Shown: in pieces, positions 27,434 through 36,957 of the stretch
How the letters are laid out: each line of letters begins with the position of its first letter
How positions within the stretch are numbered: the stretch's first letter is position 1
Origin: Dechloromonas sp. HYN0024
Lineage (GTDB): Bacteria > Pseudomonadota > Gammaproteobacteria > Burkholderiales > Rhodocyclaceae
Length of the DNA stretch: 64,000 nucleotides
NCBI RefSeq assembly: GCF_003441615.1
Contig: NZ_CP031842.1
Span: 3,170,001-3,234,000, forward strand
Reading direction: 5' to 3'
Notes under the pieces: generated by a model
What the model was told of the DNA's origin: nothing
Databases searched by the model: none
What the model saw: only the letters and a program-made list of their open reading frames with translations
Translations under genes and position numbers: made by a program

Positions 27434-30190
27434 ATGCAGAAAGCGCTTCTCCGCCAACTCAAGCGTAGCCTCGGCGTCGGTAGCGACGCCGAGCTGAGCG
27501 CACTGCTGGACTCCATGCAGGCAGCAGCAGAGACGGCAGAACCGGCCTTGCGCACTGCCTTGCAGGGCTTCAGTGATTTTCTCGGACGGGTGGACAGCAG
27601 TTACGAGCAATACGAGCGTGATCTCGATCTGCGTACCCGAAGCCTGGACCTGTCTTCATCAGAGTTGTCCGAGAGCAACGAAAAGCTGCGACTGTCACTG
27701 GCCGGGCGGGAAAACGTGCTGCGCTCGCTGCGTAATACCGTCCGCCATCTGTTACCGGGCAGCGAACAGGGCGATCAGGCGGAGGCCTTTGCTGATGAGG
27801 ACATCGCCGAGCTCTCCAAACGCATCGCCACAATGGTGGCGGAAAGTGAGCATGGCCGACGCGAACTGGCGACACAGAAATTTGCCCTGGATCAGCATGC
27901 AATCGTCAGCATCACCGATACCTCCGGGAATATCCTGTATGCCAACGACCGTTTTTGCGAGATCAGCGGCTATGCGCGCGAAGAACTGATCGGCCATAAC
28001 CACCGTATCGTCAATTCCGGCATACACCCACCCGAAATGTTCCGGGATATGTGGCAAACCATCTCCCTCGGCCATGTCTGGCGGGGTGAAGTGTGCAACC
28101 GGGGGCGTAACGGAAACCTGTACTGGGTCAATGCCACCATCGTTCCCCTGCTCAATGCCGTCGGAGAACCCGAGCGACATATCGCCATCCGCACCGACAT
28201 CACCGACCGCAAGCGTATTGAAGCGCAACTATCCGATCAGCTGCACCTGGTCGAGGAATTGATCGAGGCCATTCCACTGCCGGTGTACCTGAAAGATGAG
28301 TGCGGGCGCTACCTGCGGATGAACCGGGCCTTCGAGCAATTCTTCCAGGTCAAACGCGAAACCTTCATCGGTTGTACATTGAATGACCTTTTGCCACCGG
28401 AAGACGCCCGCCTGCATACGGAAAAAGATGCCGAACTGTTTGCCAGCCAGGAGACTCAGTCCTACGAAGCCTCGGTGCATAGCCAGGATGGCGTAATCCA
28501 CGATACGGTCTATCGCAAGGCGGCGTTGACCCGCCGCGATGGCAGCGTTTCCGGTTTGCTCGGTGTCATTGTCGACATCACCGAGCGGAAACGGGTCGAA
28601 GCCGAGGTGTTGCGCGCCAAGGAAGCAGCAGAAGCTGCCAGCCGGGCGAAAAGCGACTTTCTCGCCAACATGAGCCACGAAATTCGCACCCCGATGAACG
28701 GGGTCATCGGGATGACCGATCTGGTGCTCGAAACGGCCTTGACCGCCGAACAACGCGAATACCTGAACATCGCCAAGTCGTCGGCCGAATCGCTGCTCAC
28801 CATCATCAACGACATTCTCGACTTTTCGAAGATTGAAGCGGGCAAACTGCTGGTCGAAGAAATTTCCTTCGATCTCCATCTTGTCCTGGCCGAACTTTTA
28901 AAGCCACTGGCGCTACGCGCCCACGACAAGGGTATCGAACTGATCAGCGAGATACTGCACGATGTTCCTCGGTACGTGCGGGGTGATCCCGGTCGCATCC
29001 GGCAGATCCTGGTCAATCTGGTTGGCAATGCCATCAAATTTACCAGTCACGGGGAAATCGCCCTGCAAACGGAGCTCGTACAACTGCAGGATGGTCACGC
29101 CGTAATCCACTTTGCCGTGCGCGACACCGGCATTGGCATCGCGACTGACAAGCAGGACCAGATTTTTGATGCCTTCTCCCAGGAAGACACGTCCACGACG
29201 CGCAAATATGGCGGCACCGGGCTCGGCCTGTCCATCTGCCGCCGCCTTGTTGAACTGATGGGTGGCCGCATGTGGCTGCACAGCAAGGCGGGCGAGGGCA
29301 GCACCTTCCACTTCTCGCTGCAACTTAAGCTATCAGCCCAAACAACACCCATTGTCGGTAGCCAGGTCGAATTGACCGGTCGCCGCATTCTGGTGGTCGA
29401 CGACAACGCAACCAACCGACGCATTCTGTGCAGCATGTTGAGCCTGCTCAAGGCCATTCCCCGGGACGCCGATTCCGCACAGGCAGCCCTGGCTGTGATG
29501 CAAGAAGATCAGGCCGACTTCGACTGCATTCTCCTTGATGCACAAATGCCCGAGATGGACGGCTATGAACTGGCCCGCCGCCTGCACGAAGACCACAAAA
29601 ATCTGCCGCCCATGTTGATGCTTTCATCCGGTGCCGTACGGGGTGATGCGCAGCGCTGCCAGGAAGCGGGAATTGCCGGATTTTTTGCCAAGCCAATTTC
29701 GTTGGACGAGTTGCATGCGGCGCTCGGGCGTTTGTTCGGCCCCGCACCAGCCCCCATCACTCAGGCTGAAAAACCCCTGCTGACGCGACATTCGCTACGT
29801 GAAGGCAACCGCAAACTCAATGTTCTTCTGGTCGAAGATCACCCGACCAATCAAAAACTGGCCCTCGGTCTGCTTGGAAAATGGGGGCATGAAGCAATGC
29901 TGGCGAATAACGGACAGGAAGCCATCGACATCCTGTCCACGCGTTCTTTCGACGTCATCCTGATGGATATGCAAATGCCGGTCATGGGCGGAATCGAAGC
30001 AACACGACAAATTCGCAGCCGTGAGGCGGCAGAAAATCTGCCGCGCACGCCAATTATTGCGATGACTGCGGCCGCCATGCAGGATGACCGCGATGCCTGC
30101 TTCGCAGCCGGGATGGACGACTATCTGGCTAAGCCGATCCGGGTCAAGGAACTGCAGGAAAAGCTGTTCGCTATTGCAGGAAGCCTCTGA
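27434..30190 (+). CDS. Hybrid sensor histidine kinase (PAS-PAS-HisKA-HATPase-REC-REC)
   Basis: 918 residues without clear membrane helices. An N-terminal helical region (1-145) is followed by PAS domains near 150-265 (ITDTSGNILYANDRFCEISG) and 278-400, HisKA with MSHEIRTPMNGVIGMTD (His near 415), HATPase_c near 525-640 with GGTGLGLSICRRLVELMGG, and two receiver domains near 652-770 (phospho-Asp in LLDAQMPEMDG) and 796-915 (LMDMQMPVMGG). Both receivers keep the acidic pair and Lys. It probably receives its input through the adjacent FIST protein. No Hpt domain or output regulator is adjacent. Confidence 0.94.
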   Translation: MQKALLRQLKRSLGVGSDAELSALLDSMQAAAETAEPALRTALQGFSDFLGRVDSSYEQYERDLDLRTRSLDLSSSELSESNEKLRLSLAGRENVLRSLRNTVRHLLPGSEQGDQAEAFADEDIAELSKRIATMVAESEHGRRELATQKFALDQHAIVSITDTSGNILYANDRFCEISGYAREELIGHNHRIVNSGIHPPEMFRDMWQTISLGHVWRGEVCNRGRNGNLYWVNATIVPLLNAVGEPERHIAIRTDITDRKRIEAQLSDQLHLVEELIEAIPLPVYLKDECGRYLRMNRAFEQFFQVKRETFIGCTLNDLLPPEDARLHTEKDAELFASQETQSYEASVHSQDGVIHDTVYRKAALTRRDGSVSGLLGVIVDITERKRVEAEVLRAKEAAEAASRAKSDFLANMSHEIRTPMNGVIGMTDLVLETALTAEQREYLNIAKSSAESLLTIINDILDFSKIEAGKLLVEEISFDLHLVLAELLKPLALRAHDKGIELISEILHDVPRYVRGDPGRIRQILVNLVGNAIKFTSHGEIALQTELVQLQDGHAVIHFAVRDTGIGIATDKQDQIFDAFSQEDTSTTRKYGGTGLGLSICRRLVELMGGRMWLHSKAGEGSTFHFSLQLKLSAQTTPIVGSQVELTGRRILVVDDNATNRRILCSMLSLLKAIPRDADSAQAALAVMQEDQADFDCILLDAQMPEMDGYELARRLHEDHKNLPPMLMLSSGAVRGDAQRCQEAGIAGFFAKPISLDELHAALGRLFGPAPAPITQAEKPLLTRHSLREGNRKLNVLLVEDHPTNQKLALGLLGKWGHEAMLANNGQEAIDILSTRSFDVILMDMQMPVMGGIEATRQIRSREAAENLPRTPIIAMTAAAMQDDRDACFAAGMDDYLAKPIRVKELQEKLFAIAGSL

Positions 30191-30304
30191 TTCAACGCCG
30201 ATTTTTATCGTCCCGATCGTGACACAAGGTAAACTGCTGCCTTTTCCCGGTTGGTCGTGGCAAGAATGCTGCGCAGCCCGTACTTCGCCCCAATTTTCTG
30301 CCCC

Positions 30305-31168
30305 ATGACCCAATCGAACAACCTGCAAAAGCTGCGCAAATATCTGGAAGGCCGTACCGGCAAAGCGATCATTGACTACAACATGATCGAAGATGGCGAT
30401 ACCGTGCTCGTCTGCGTTTCTGGAGGCAAGGATTCCTACACCCTGCTTGCCATGCTGATGGCCCTGCAGCAACGTGCGCCGATCAAATTCCGCCTGATCG
30501 CCATGAATCTCGACCAGAAACAGCCTGGCTTCCCGGCAGACATCCTGCCCGGTTATTTTGAGTCGATCGGCGTCGATTACCGCATCGTTGAAGCCGACAC
30601 CTATTCGGTGGTCAAGGAAAAGATCCCGGAAGGCAAGACTACCTGTTCACTTTGTTCCCGACTCCGCCGCGGCATCATCTATCGGACGGCAAAGGAACTC
30701 GGCGCCAACAAGATCGCCCTCGGCCATCACCGGGATGACATGGTCCATACGCTTTTTCTCAACCTGCTATTCGGTGGCAAGGTCAAGGCCATGCCGCCCA
30801 AGCTGGTCACCGACGACAAGGCGCACGTGGTGATCCGGCCACTTGCCTACTGTGCCGAATCGGACATCGCCAAGTTTGCTCGCGGCATGGAGTTCCCGAT
30901 CATCCCGTGTAATCTTTGCGGCTCGCAGGACAATCTGCAACGGCAGAAAATCCGCGAAATGATGCAGGATTGGGACAAGCGCTTCCCGGGCCGCACCGAA
31001 TCCGTTTTTACCGCGATGCAGAATGTCGTACCCTCTCACCTGGCTGATCGTGACTTGTTCGATTTTCGCAACCTGACCCTGGACACACCGGTCGACGAGG
31101 GTGACATTGCCTTCGATGCACCTGAGTTGCCGATCAGTGGAACCATCCAGATAAGCCTTTCGTCTTAA
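30305..31168 (+). CDS. ttcA: tRNA 2-thiocytidine(32) synthetase TtcA
   Basis: Thiolates C32 of certain tRNAs using an Fe-S cluster and ATP. The 287-residue protein has the PP-loop [13 protein letters not shown] near residue 42, the CSLC pair near residue 117 and a third cysteine in [16 protein letters not shown] near residue 205, all hallmarks of TtcA. I take the ATG at 30305; the frame is open upstream but that part is unlike the family. It appears to be a single-gene unit. Confidence 0.95.
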   Translation: MTQSNNLQKLRKYLEGRTGKAIIDYNMIEDGDTVLVCVSGGKDSYTLLAMLMALQQRAPIKFRLIAMNLDQKQPGFPADILPGYFESIGVDYRIVEADTYSVVKEKIPEGKTTCSLCSRLRRGIIYRTAKELGANKIALGHHRDDMVHTLFLNLLFGGKVKAMPPKLVTDDKAHVVIRPLAYCAESDIAKFARGMEFPIIPCNLCGSQDNLQRQKIREMMQDWDKRFPGRTESVFTAMQNVVPSHLADRDLFDFRNLTLDTPVDEGDIAFDAPELPISGTIQISLSS

Positions 31169-31177
31169 TGCTTTAGC

Positions 31178-31203
31178 ACCACGTTCAACATATAATTCGT
31201 GGT
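31178..31203 (+). promoter_or_regulatory. -10 hexamer flanked by an inverted repeat, upstream of cyclase-FHA gene
   Basis: TATAAT (31191-31196) lies between ACCACG (31178-31183) and CGTGGT (31198-31203), exact 6-base reverse complements. It is 35 bases before the ATG at 31231. This could be a promoter with an overlapping operator; no strong -35 is seen. Confidence 0.45.
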
Positions 31204-31230
31204 CATTCAATTTTGGATTCTCGGTAGCCA

Positions 31231-32136
31231 ATGAACGCCGTGCAACGCAAACTAATCGTCATGTTCGCCGATGTATCGGGCAGTACGGCACTGTTCGAAC
31301 GTCTTGGAGACAAAGAGGCCATGCATGCGGTTGAGCGTTGCCTCAAGCGCATGAAGCGCTCGATCGACGGCTACAAAGGAAAGACCATCGAGGTCGTTGG
31401 CGACGAGTTGCTGGCCACCTTCCAGACTGCCGAAGATGCCTGCCAGGCGGCAATCGACATGCAGGAGCGGATTGCCGACCTGCCACCGGTTTCTGGCCTG
31501 AAACTGACCATACGAATCGGTTTGCACTTTGGCGAAGTTGCCGACGAAGGCAAGAAACTGACCGGTTCTGCCATCGCCACGACTGCCCGCATCACCGGCA
31601 TTGCCAAACGCGAACAGATTGTGTGCAGTTCGGCGCTGGTCGAGCAGTTGTCCGAACCCAGTTACATTGCCCCCGATCCCGCCCCCGAACTGGGTACCGT
31701 GCCCGAAAGTGGCCAGGTACTGTCCCTGTTCAAGATCAACTGGCCGACCTATCAGGGGGTCACCGCCAGTTCCGTCCATTCGATCTTCGGTGCCGGCAAC
31801 GTCGCGCAGGCGGTGGGCCGCCTCTGCATCCGCCATCGTGGCAAGGCCTATCTGGTCGATGACAAGACGCCGGTACTGACCATTGGCCGTGATCTTGGCT
31901 GCAAACTTGTCATTGATGACCGCAAAGCGTCACGCCAACACGCACGCCTCGAGCGCCGCGACGATGGCTGCTATCTTGTCGATACCAGCACCAACGGCTG
32001 CTTCGTCACCTTAGCCGGTCGCCAGGAAGTGATGGTTCATCGCCATGAAATCAATCTCGAAAGTCATGGTCAGATCAGTTTCGGCAATTCGGCCAGCGAG
32101 GGCCAGTCCGAAATCGCCGAATTCGAGTACCTCTAA
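31231..32136 (+). CDS. Class III adenylate/guanylate cyclase-like domain fused to FHA domain
   Basis: 301 residues. The N-terminal cyclase homology domain (about 5-165) has the metal aspartates in MFADVSGSTALFERLG and VVGDELLATF. The transition-state Asn of the usual NxxAR motif is replaced: SAIATTARITGIA has Ala there, though Arg is kept. The C-terminal FHA domain (about 200-290) shows LTIGRDLGCKLVIDD, ASRQHARLERR and DTSTNGCFV, so it should bind phosphothreonine peptides. Activity of the cyclase part is uncertain because of the missing Asn. It seems cytoplasmic and monocistronic. Confidence 0.92.
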   Translation: MNAVQRKLIVMFADVSGSTALFERLGDKEAMHAVERCLKRMKRSIDGYKGKTIEVVGDELLATFQTAEDACQAAIDMQERIADLPPVSGLKLTIRIGLHFGEVADEGKKLTGSAIATTARITGIAKREQIVCSSALVEQLSEPSYIAPDPAPELGTVPESGQVLSLFKINWPTYQGVTASSVHSIFGAGNVAQAVGRLCIRHRGKAYLVDDKTPVLTIGRDLGCKLVIDDRKASRQHARLERRDDGCYLVDTSTNGCFVTLAGRQEVMVHRHEINLESHGQISFGNSASEGQSEIAEFEYL

Positions 32137-32154
32137 CGAAACATCGGGCTGAAA

Positions 32155-32182
32155 GGAAAATCGGCCATCCGCAGATGGCCGA
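32155..32182 (-). terminator. Terminator between the cyclase-FHA and PsiF-repeat genes
   Basis: TCGGCCATC/GATGGCCGA (32161-32169 with 32174-32182) forms a 9-base stem with a CGCA loop. Read on the minus strand it is followed by TTTTCCTTTC, so it fits termination of the PsiF-repeat gene; it may also slow transcription from the convergent cyclase gene. Confidence 0.75.
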
Positions 32183-32200
32183 TCTCTCCCTCGCGGGTAC

Positions 32201-32458
32201 TTACTTGGCTGCAGCGTCAGCCGAACACTTCTTCATGAAACTGTTCTTGGCGGCACCAGCCAGTTTCTTTTCCTTGGCGGTAGCGGCACAAGCGGCATTT
32301 TCGGTGGCAGCACCGGCATCCTTCGTGCACTTCTTGATGAAACTGTTCTTGGCGGCACCAGCCAGTTTCTTCTCGGCAGCCTTGGCGGCACAGTCATCAG
32401 CAGCGTAGGCAGTCGTAGCAGCGAATGCAACAATCAACAGCGCGATCAGTTTCTTCAT
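32201..32458 (-). CDS. PsiF-repeat exported small protein
   Basis: 85 residues with a clear Sec signal peptide (MKKLIALLIVAFAATTAYAA, cleavage near 20) and two tandem PsiF repeats, CAAKAAEKKLAGAAKNSF and CAATAKEKKLAGAAKNSF, each ending KKC. The repeats have two Cys each, which may form disulfides in the periplasm. PsiF of E. coli is phosphate-starvation inducible; function is unknown. No Pho box is evident here. The two repeats are nearly identical in DNA, pointing to recent duplication or gene conversion. It is 46 bases downstream of hprK. Confidence 0.9.
   Translation of the reverse strand: MKKLIALLIVAFAATTAYAADDCAAKAAEKKLAGAAKNSFIKKCTKDAGAATENAACAATAKEKKLAGAAKNSFMKKCSADAAAK
32226..32371. 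repeat. 44-base tandem-spaced direct repeat within the PsiF gene
   Basis: Bases 32226-32269 and 32328-32371 are identical except for one base (C/G at the ninth position). The 102-base period equals 34 codons and matches the two PsiF repeats. Near identity at DNA level suggests recent duplication. Confidence 0.85.
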
Positions 32459-32504
32459 CTGGAATCCTCGGTTATGGTTGAGAAACGGGCCTACTATCAG
32501 CCAT

Positions 32505-33440
32505 TCATGCGTCATCGTCAAGCATCGTACGCTGCTGGCGATCCATGAAATCCTGCATGCTGTCGATGCCGCGCAACTGAAGAATCGTGTTGCGAACCGC
32601 CGCTTCGAGCAAGACCGCGAGGTTACGTCCGGCCGCCACGGGAATGACCACTTTGCGGATCGGTACGCCAAGGACCTCGTGGGTCTGGGCATCAAGCGGC
32701 AGACGGGGAGCATCGACGGCCGTGGACGTTTTTTGCAGATGAACAATCAGCTTCAGTTTCATCTTGCGGCGCGATGCCGTTTCACCAAAAATCGTCCGGA
32801 TATTGAGCAGGCCGAGTCCGCGCACCTCCAGAAAGTCGCGCAGCATGCCGGGACAACGCCCTTCGATGGTGGTCGGGGCGATTCTCGCCATTTCGACCAC
32901 ATCGTCAGCAACCAAGCCATGCCCCCGGGAAATCAGCTCAAGGGCCAGTTCAGACTTGCCGACCCCGGAGTCGCCCGTAATCAGCACGCCCATCCCCAGG
33001 ACATCCATGAACACACCATGGAGATTCACCGTATCGGCCAGGCGGGCAGACAGGTAGATGCGCAGCAGATCGATAATCGCCGAACAGGGCTTGGGTGAAA
33101 AAATCAGCGGGGTAGTAAATTCGGTACAGGTTTCAACCACCAGCGGTGGCGGTGCCAGGCCATCAGCCACGATCACGGCTGGCGGCTGGGCCCCCAGCAG
33201 ATCGCCAAGCATCTGAGCGAAGCGGCGTTCGCCGATCCGCATGGCCCATTCATATTCAGCCAGGCCAAGGACCTGCAGACGTTCCGGGTGAATGATATTG
33301 ATATGCCCGACCAGATCGGCGCCATAGTTGTTGGAGCCTTTGATCTCGATACGTCGATCGGCATCGGGTACAACATTCCAGTTCAACAACAGCTTTTCGC
33401 GATTGTCTTCGTAAAGCTGAACCAGGCTGACGTGGCGCAC
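32505..33440 (-). CDS. hprK: HPr kinase/phosphorylase
   Basis: Phosphorylates and dephosphorylates a regulatory serine of HPr-type proteins. The 311-residue protein has a Walker A loop GDSGVGKSELALEL near residue 155 and the family signature region DFLEVRGLGLLNIRTIFG near residue 205. It starts 3 bases after the ptsN stop, in the typical proteobacterial rpoN-hpf-ptsN-hprK order. The usual downstream rapZ is missing; a PsiF-repeat gene follows instead. Confidence 0.95.
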   Translation of the reverse strand: MRHVSLVQLYEDNREKLLLNWNVVPDADRRIEIKGSNNYGADLVGHINIIHPERLQVLGLAEYEWAMRIGERRFAQMLGDLLGAQPPAVIVADGLAPPPLVVETCTEFTTPLIFSPKPCSAIIDLLRIYLSARLADTVNLHGVFMDVLGMGVLITGDSGVGKSELALELISRGHGLVADDVVEMARIAPTTIEGRCPGMLRDFLEVRGLGLLNIRTIFGETASRRKMKLKLIVHLQKTSTAVDAPRLPLDAQTHEVLGVPIRKVVIPVAAGRNLAVLLEAAVRNTILQLRGIDSMQDFMDRQQRTMLDDDA

Positions 33441-33443
33441 GAC

Positions 33444-33896
33444 CTAGCTGACCACCTGAAACATTGAAACAACTTCGGCCGGGGCAGCAACGACATGCAG
33501 TTTTTCGCGAAATGCCCGGTCAGAAAACTTTTGCGCCAGCTCGGAGAGAATTTGCAGGTGCTGCTCGGTAGCCTGTTCGGGTACCAGCAGAACGAAGAGC
33601 AGATCAACAGGGCGTCCATCCGGTGAGTCAAATGGTACCGGGGTCGTCAGGCGCATAAACGCACCGACAGCCTGTTTAAGACCCTTTATCCGGCCGTGGG
33701 GAATCGCCACGCCCTGACCGAGGCCGGTAGAGCCGAGCTTTTCGCGCGCGAAGAGGCTGTCGAAAATGATCGACCGGGCGAGGCCAAGGCGATTTTCGAA
33801 GAGCATGCCAGCCTGTTCGAAAACACGCTTCTTGCTGCTGGCATCGAGATCAAGCAGAACCTGATCGGCGGATAGGAGATTGGTTAAGGGATTCAT
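33444..33896 (-). CDS. ptsN: PTS IIA-like nitrogen regulatory protein PtsN
   Basis: 150 residues of the EIIA-Ntr type, a phosphoacceptor of the nitrogen phosphotransferase system that links carbon, nitrogen and potassium status. The phosphorylation site is the His in GQGVAIPHGRIKGLK near residue 66. Other family parts are REKLGSTGLGQG and DGRPVDLLFVLLVP. It lies between hpf and hprK in a conserved block. Confidence 0.95.
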   Translation of the reverse strand: MNPLTNLLSADQVLLDLDASSKKRVFEQAGMLFENRLGLARSIIFDSLFAREKLGSTGLGQGVAIPHGRIKGLKQAVGAFMRLTTPVPFDSPDGRPVDLLFVLLVPEQATEQHLQILSELAQKFSDRAFREKLHVVAAPAEVVSMFQVVS

Positions 33897-33952
33897 GGGG
33901 AAGGTGAGAAAAACAAAGGCCGCAGCATGCTTCGCCGCGGCCCGTTCGGCGC

Positions 33953-34279
33953 TTATTCAGCGGCGGCGTGCAGCCCGGGCTTGTCACCACGATGGTGATC
34001 CTGGACCTTCTGCTTGTACTTCTGAACCTGACGGTCCAGTTTATCGAACAGGGCATCGATGGCGGCGTAGAGATCGTCACCGGACTCTTCGACATGCATG
34101 TCCTTACCCGGAACATGGACGGTCACTTCGGCCTTCTGTTTGAGCTTTTCGACGGACAGGACGACGTTGACGCCAGTCACCTTGTCGAAATGGCGAATCA
34201 CCGGATCCAGCTTGTTTTCGACGTATTCGCGAAGTGCCGGGGTAACTTCAATGTGATGCCCACTAATCTGCAGATTCAC
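33953..34279 (-). CDS. hpf: Ribosome hibernation promoting factor (HPF/YfiA family)
   Basis: 108 residues, matching the short HPF form. Features are [20 protein letters not shown] at the N-terminus, [13 protein letters not shown], and a basic C-terminal helix [18 protein letters not shown]. It binds the 30S decoding centre and stabilises inactive ribosomes in stationary phase. It follows rpoN by 15 bases, a widespread arrangement. Confidence 0.95.
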   Translation of the reverse strand: MNLQISGHHIEVTPALREYVENKLDPVIRHFDKVTGVNVVLSVEKLKQKAEVTVHVPGKDMHVEESGDDLYAAIDALFDKLDRQVQKYKQKVQDHHRGDKPGLHAAAE

Positions 34280-34294
34280 TTTATTCTCCTCTCT

Positions 34295-35767
34295 CTACAG
34301 GGTCTTGCGTAAATTGACCGGGGGAATGTTGAGCGACTCGCGGTATTTGGCGACCGTCCGTCGGGCAACTACGATTCCCTGCTGGCCTAGTATTTCGGAT
34401 AATTGACTATCCGACAAGGGCTTCTTGCCATCCTCAGCCGAGATCAACTGCTTGATCAGTGCCCGGATGGCCGTAGCAGAACACGCACCGCCAGTATCAG
34501 TGGCGACATGGCTGCCGAAGAAGTATTTCAATTCGAAGATACCACGCGGCGTCGCCATGTATTTCTGGCTGGTGACACGCGATACCGTCGATTCATGCAA
34601 ACCGAGAATATCGGCAATTTCGCGCAGGACCAGCGGCCGCATCGCCACTTCCCCATGCTCGAAAAACTGCCGTTGGCGATCAACGATGGCTTGTGTCACG
34701 CGGTGTATGGTTTCGAACCGTTGCTGAACGTTTTTGATCAGCCAGCGGGCTTCCTGCAACTGAGTCGACAGATTGCCGTTGCCGCGCCGCTGCTTGGACA
34801 GAATTTCCGCGTAGAGACGATTGATGCGCAGACGCGGATAAGCATCCGGATTAATGTAGGCGGTCCACTTGCCCTTGAGCTTCTTCACGATAACATCGGG
34901 CGTGATATAGCGGGCCTCGATCTGTGAAAAACGGGCTGCCGGGCGTGGATTCAGGCTGGTAATGACGCTCTGCGCAGCCTTCAGCGACTCGTCGTCGCAA
35001 CCGGTCAGCCGGCGAATCTTGGCAAAATCGCGGGCGGCCAGAAGTTCGAGATGTTTCTGAACAATGGTCAGGGCCAGATCGCGGGTGGCATCGCCGCCAG
35101 GCAGGGCCTTGAGTTGCAGGGCCAGACATTCCTGCAGATTGCGCGCACCGATGCCGACCGGGTCGAAGTTCTGGATGTGATGCAGCGCAATTTCCAGCTC
35201 TTCGATTTCAATTTCGTATTCCGGCGGCAAGGTTTCCCAGAGTTCTTCCAGCGAAGCCGACAGATAGCCATCATCATCAAGCGCTTCGATCAGGAAGCGC
35301 ACCAGGCTACGGTCACGCTCGGACACCTGGGTCATCCCCAACTGCCAGCCAAGATGGTCGCGCAGGCTAATCGTCGTCCCGTGGATGTCCTGCGAATCGT
35401 TGTCATCGTCGTCGTCCCGTCCGGCCCCGGTGAAGGTACCAGCATCGGAAGCCCAGCGGTCGTCATCGACATCGGAGGGTGCAGACGGAACATCCTGCTC
35501 GCGGTCGTCGCGGGCATCACGCTCTTCGCGCTCGGCCTTTTGCTCGCGCTCGCCTTCGCTGGTTTGCGGCGAATCGAACTGCTGGGCACTGGAAAAAGTC
35601 TCGGCCCCCTGTTCGTCCTCGCGCTCAAGCATGGGATTTTCGAGCAGGTAACGCTCGATTTCCTGCTGCATTTCGATTGTCGACAGCTGCAACAGCTTGA
35701 TCGACTGCTGCAACTGAGGAGTAAGCGCCAGGTGTTGGGAGAGTTTTAGCTGGAGTGCCGGCTTCAT
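34295..35767 (-). CDS. rpoN: RNA polymerase sigma-54 factor
   Basis: 490 residues. Region I is Gln/Leu-rich (LKLSQHLALTPQLQQSIKLL). Region II is acidic, with a run of Asp near residues 118-128. Region III holds core-binding and DNA-binding parts, including a helix-turn-helix (LREIADILGLHESTVSR near 375), and the C-terminal RpoN box with ARRTVAKYRESLNIP near 470. It needs enhancer-binding AAA+ activators, none of which are in the window. It lies between lptB and hpf. Confidence 0.97.
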   Translation of the reverse strand: MKPALQLKLSQHLALTPQLQQSIKLLQLSTIEMQQEIERYLLENPMLEREDEQGAETFSSAQQFDSPQTSEGEREQKAEREERDARDDREQDVPSAPSDVDDDRWASDAGTFTGAGRDDDDDNDSQDIHGTTISLRDHLGWQLGMTQVSERDRSLVRFLIEALDDDGYLSASLEELWETLPPEYEIEIEELEIALHHIQNFDPVGIGARNLQECLALQLKALPGGDATRDLALTIVQKHLELLAARDFAKIRRLTGCDDESLKAAQSVITSLNPRPAARFSQIEARYITPDVIVKKLKGKWTAYINPDAYPRLRINRLYAEILSKQRRGNGNLSTQLQEARWLIKNVQQRFETIHRVTQAIVDRQRQFFEHGEVAMRPLVLREIADILGLHESTVSRVTSQKYMATPRGIFELKYFFGSHVATDTGGACSATAIRALIKQLISAEDGKKPLSDSQLSEILGQQGIVVARRTVAKYRESLNIPPVNLRKTL

Positions 35768-35794
35768 CGGTGAGTAGCGGTTTCTATCTTTCGG

Positions 35795-36529
35795 TCAGAG
35801 CTTGAAATGCTCGCCGAGATAAACCTTTCGTACGCTTTCATTATCGACGATTTCGGCCGGACGTCCAGCCGCCAGAACGTTTCCGGCGTTGATAATGTAG
35901 GCGTGATCGCAGATACCGAGCGTCTCGCGAACGTTATGGTCGGTAATCAGCACACCAATACCGCGCTCCTTGAGGAAGCGGATGATTTTCTGAATTTCGA
36001 GCACGGCGATCGGATCGACGCCGGCAAACGGTTCATCGAGCAGGATAAACCGCGGATTGGTGGCCAGCGCCCGGGCTATTTCGACCCGTCGCCGCTCACC
36101 GCCGGAGAGCGCCGAAGCGTTGACATGGCGGACGTGGCCGACATGCAGCTCGCTGAGCAAGCCTTCCAGGCGATCATTGAGTTCGGCTTCCGGCAGGTTG
36201 AGCAGTTCGAGAATGGCGCGGATGTTTTCCTCGACATTCAGTTTGCGAAATACCGAGGCCTCCTGCGGCAGGTAAGACAGGCCGAGCCGTGCCCGGCTAT
36301 GCATCGGCAGGTGGGTCAGGCGATTGTCGTCGATATAGACTTCGCCACCATCAGCCGCAACCAGCCCGACGATCATGTAAAAACAAGTGGTCTTGCCGGC
36401 ACCGTTCGGCCCGAGCAGGCCGACGACCTCACCCGACTTGACCTCGAAAGAGACGTCCTCAACCACCGTCCGCGCCTTGTAGCGCTTCCTGAGATTGTGA
36501 GCCGATAGTTTGGCGGCCGGCATGTTCAT
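35795..36529 (-). CDS. lptB: LPS export ABC transporter ATP-binding protein LptB
   Basis: The cytoplasmic ATPase that powers LPS transport with LptFG. The 244-residue protein has Walker [17 protein letters not shown] near residue 36, ABC signature [16 protein letters not shown] and Walker [15 protein letters not shown]. It lies just before rpoN as expected. It is preceded by recX (ATGA overlap) rather than by lptC and lptA, which are not in the window. Confidence 0.96.
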   Translation of the reverse strand: MNMPAAKLSAHNLRKRYKARTVVEDVSFEVKSGEVVGLLGPNGAGKTTCFYMIVGLVAADGGEVYIDDNRLTHLPMHSRARLGLSYLPQEASVFRKLNVEENIRAILELLNLPEAELNDRLEGLLSELHVGHVRHVNASALSGGERRRVEIARALATNPRFILLDEPFAGVDPIAVLEIQKIIRFLKERGIGVLITDHNVRETLGICDHAYIINAGNVLAAGRPAEIVDNESVRKVYLGEHFKL

Positions 36530-36957
36530 TCATCCACTCCCTGCATGGCCCGGCGAATAGCGTCGCCGGAAAAACCGCGATATTGCAGGAAACGCATCTG
36601 TTTAGCACGCTCTTCGGCAGTTTTCGGCGGCTGGCCGAATTTCTTTGCCCATATAACCCGACAGCGCTCGGCTTCGTCGCCAGCCTCGGGGAGCGCCGCC
36701 GCGATGTCGGTATCGCTTACGCCTTGCTGGCGCAGTTCCTGACGCAGGCGGGCATCGCCGTAGCGCCGGCCGCGGGCAGCCACCCGCTGGGTGGCATAAC
36801 GGCAATCGGAAAGCAGGCGCTCGGCCTGCAGGGTGTCAAGAACACCCGTAAGTTCTTCTTCGGATTCGGCGTGCGGCGCCAACTTGGCCTGCAAGCCGGC
36901 CCGGCTGTAATCACGCCGGGTCAGCAATTGCAGGGCACGGACGCGGAGGTCAGGCAT
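36526..36957 (-). CDS. recX: Regulatory protein RecX
   Basis: 143 residues from ATG 36957, which overlaps the recA 3' end by 8 bases. RecX binds RecA filaments and limits their extension. Family features: a [16 protein letters not shown]-terminal repeat, [20 protein letters not shown] in the middle, and a C-terminal [13 protein letters not shown] followed by [16 protein letters not shown]. The stop overlaps lptB (ATGA), so recA-recX-lptB form one transcriptional unit. Confidence 0.94.
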   Translation of the reverse strand: MPDLRVRALQLLTRRDYSRAGLQAKLAPHAESEEELTGVLDTLQAERLLSDCRYATQRVAARGRRYGDARLRQELRQQGVSDTDIAAALPEAGDEAERCRVIWAKKFGQPPKTAEERAKQMRFLQYRGFSGDAIRRAMQGVDE

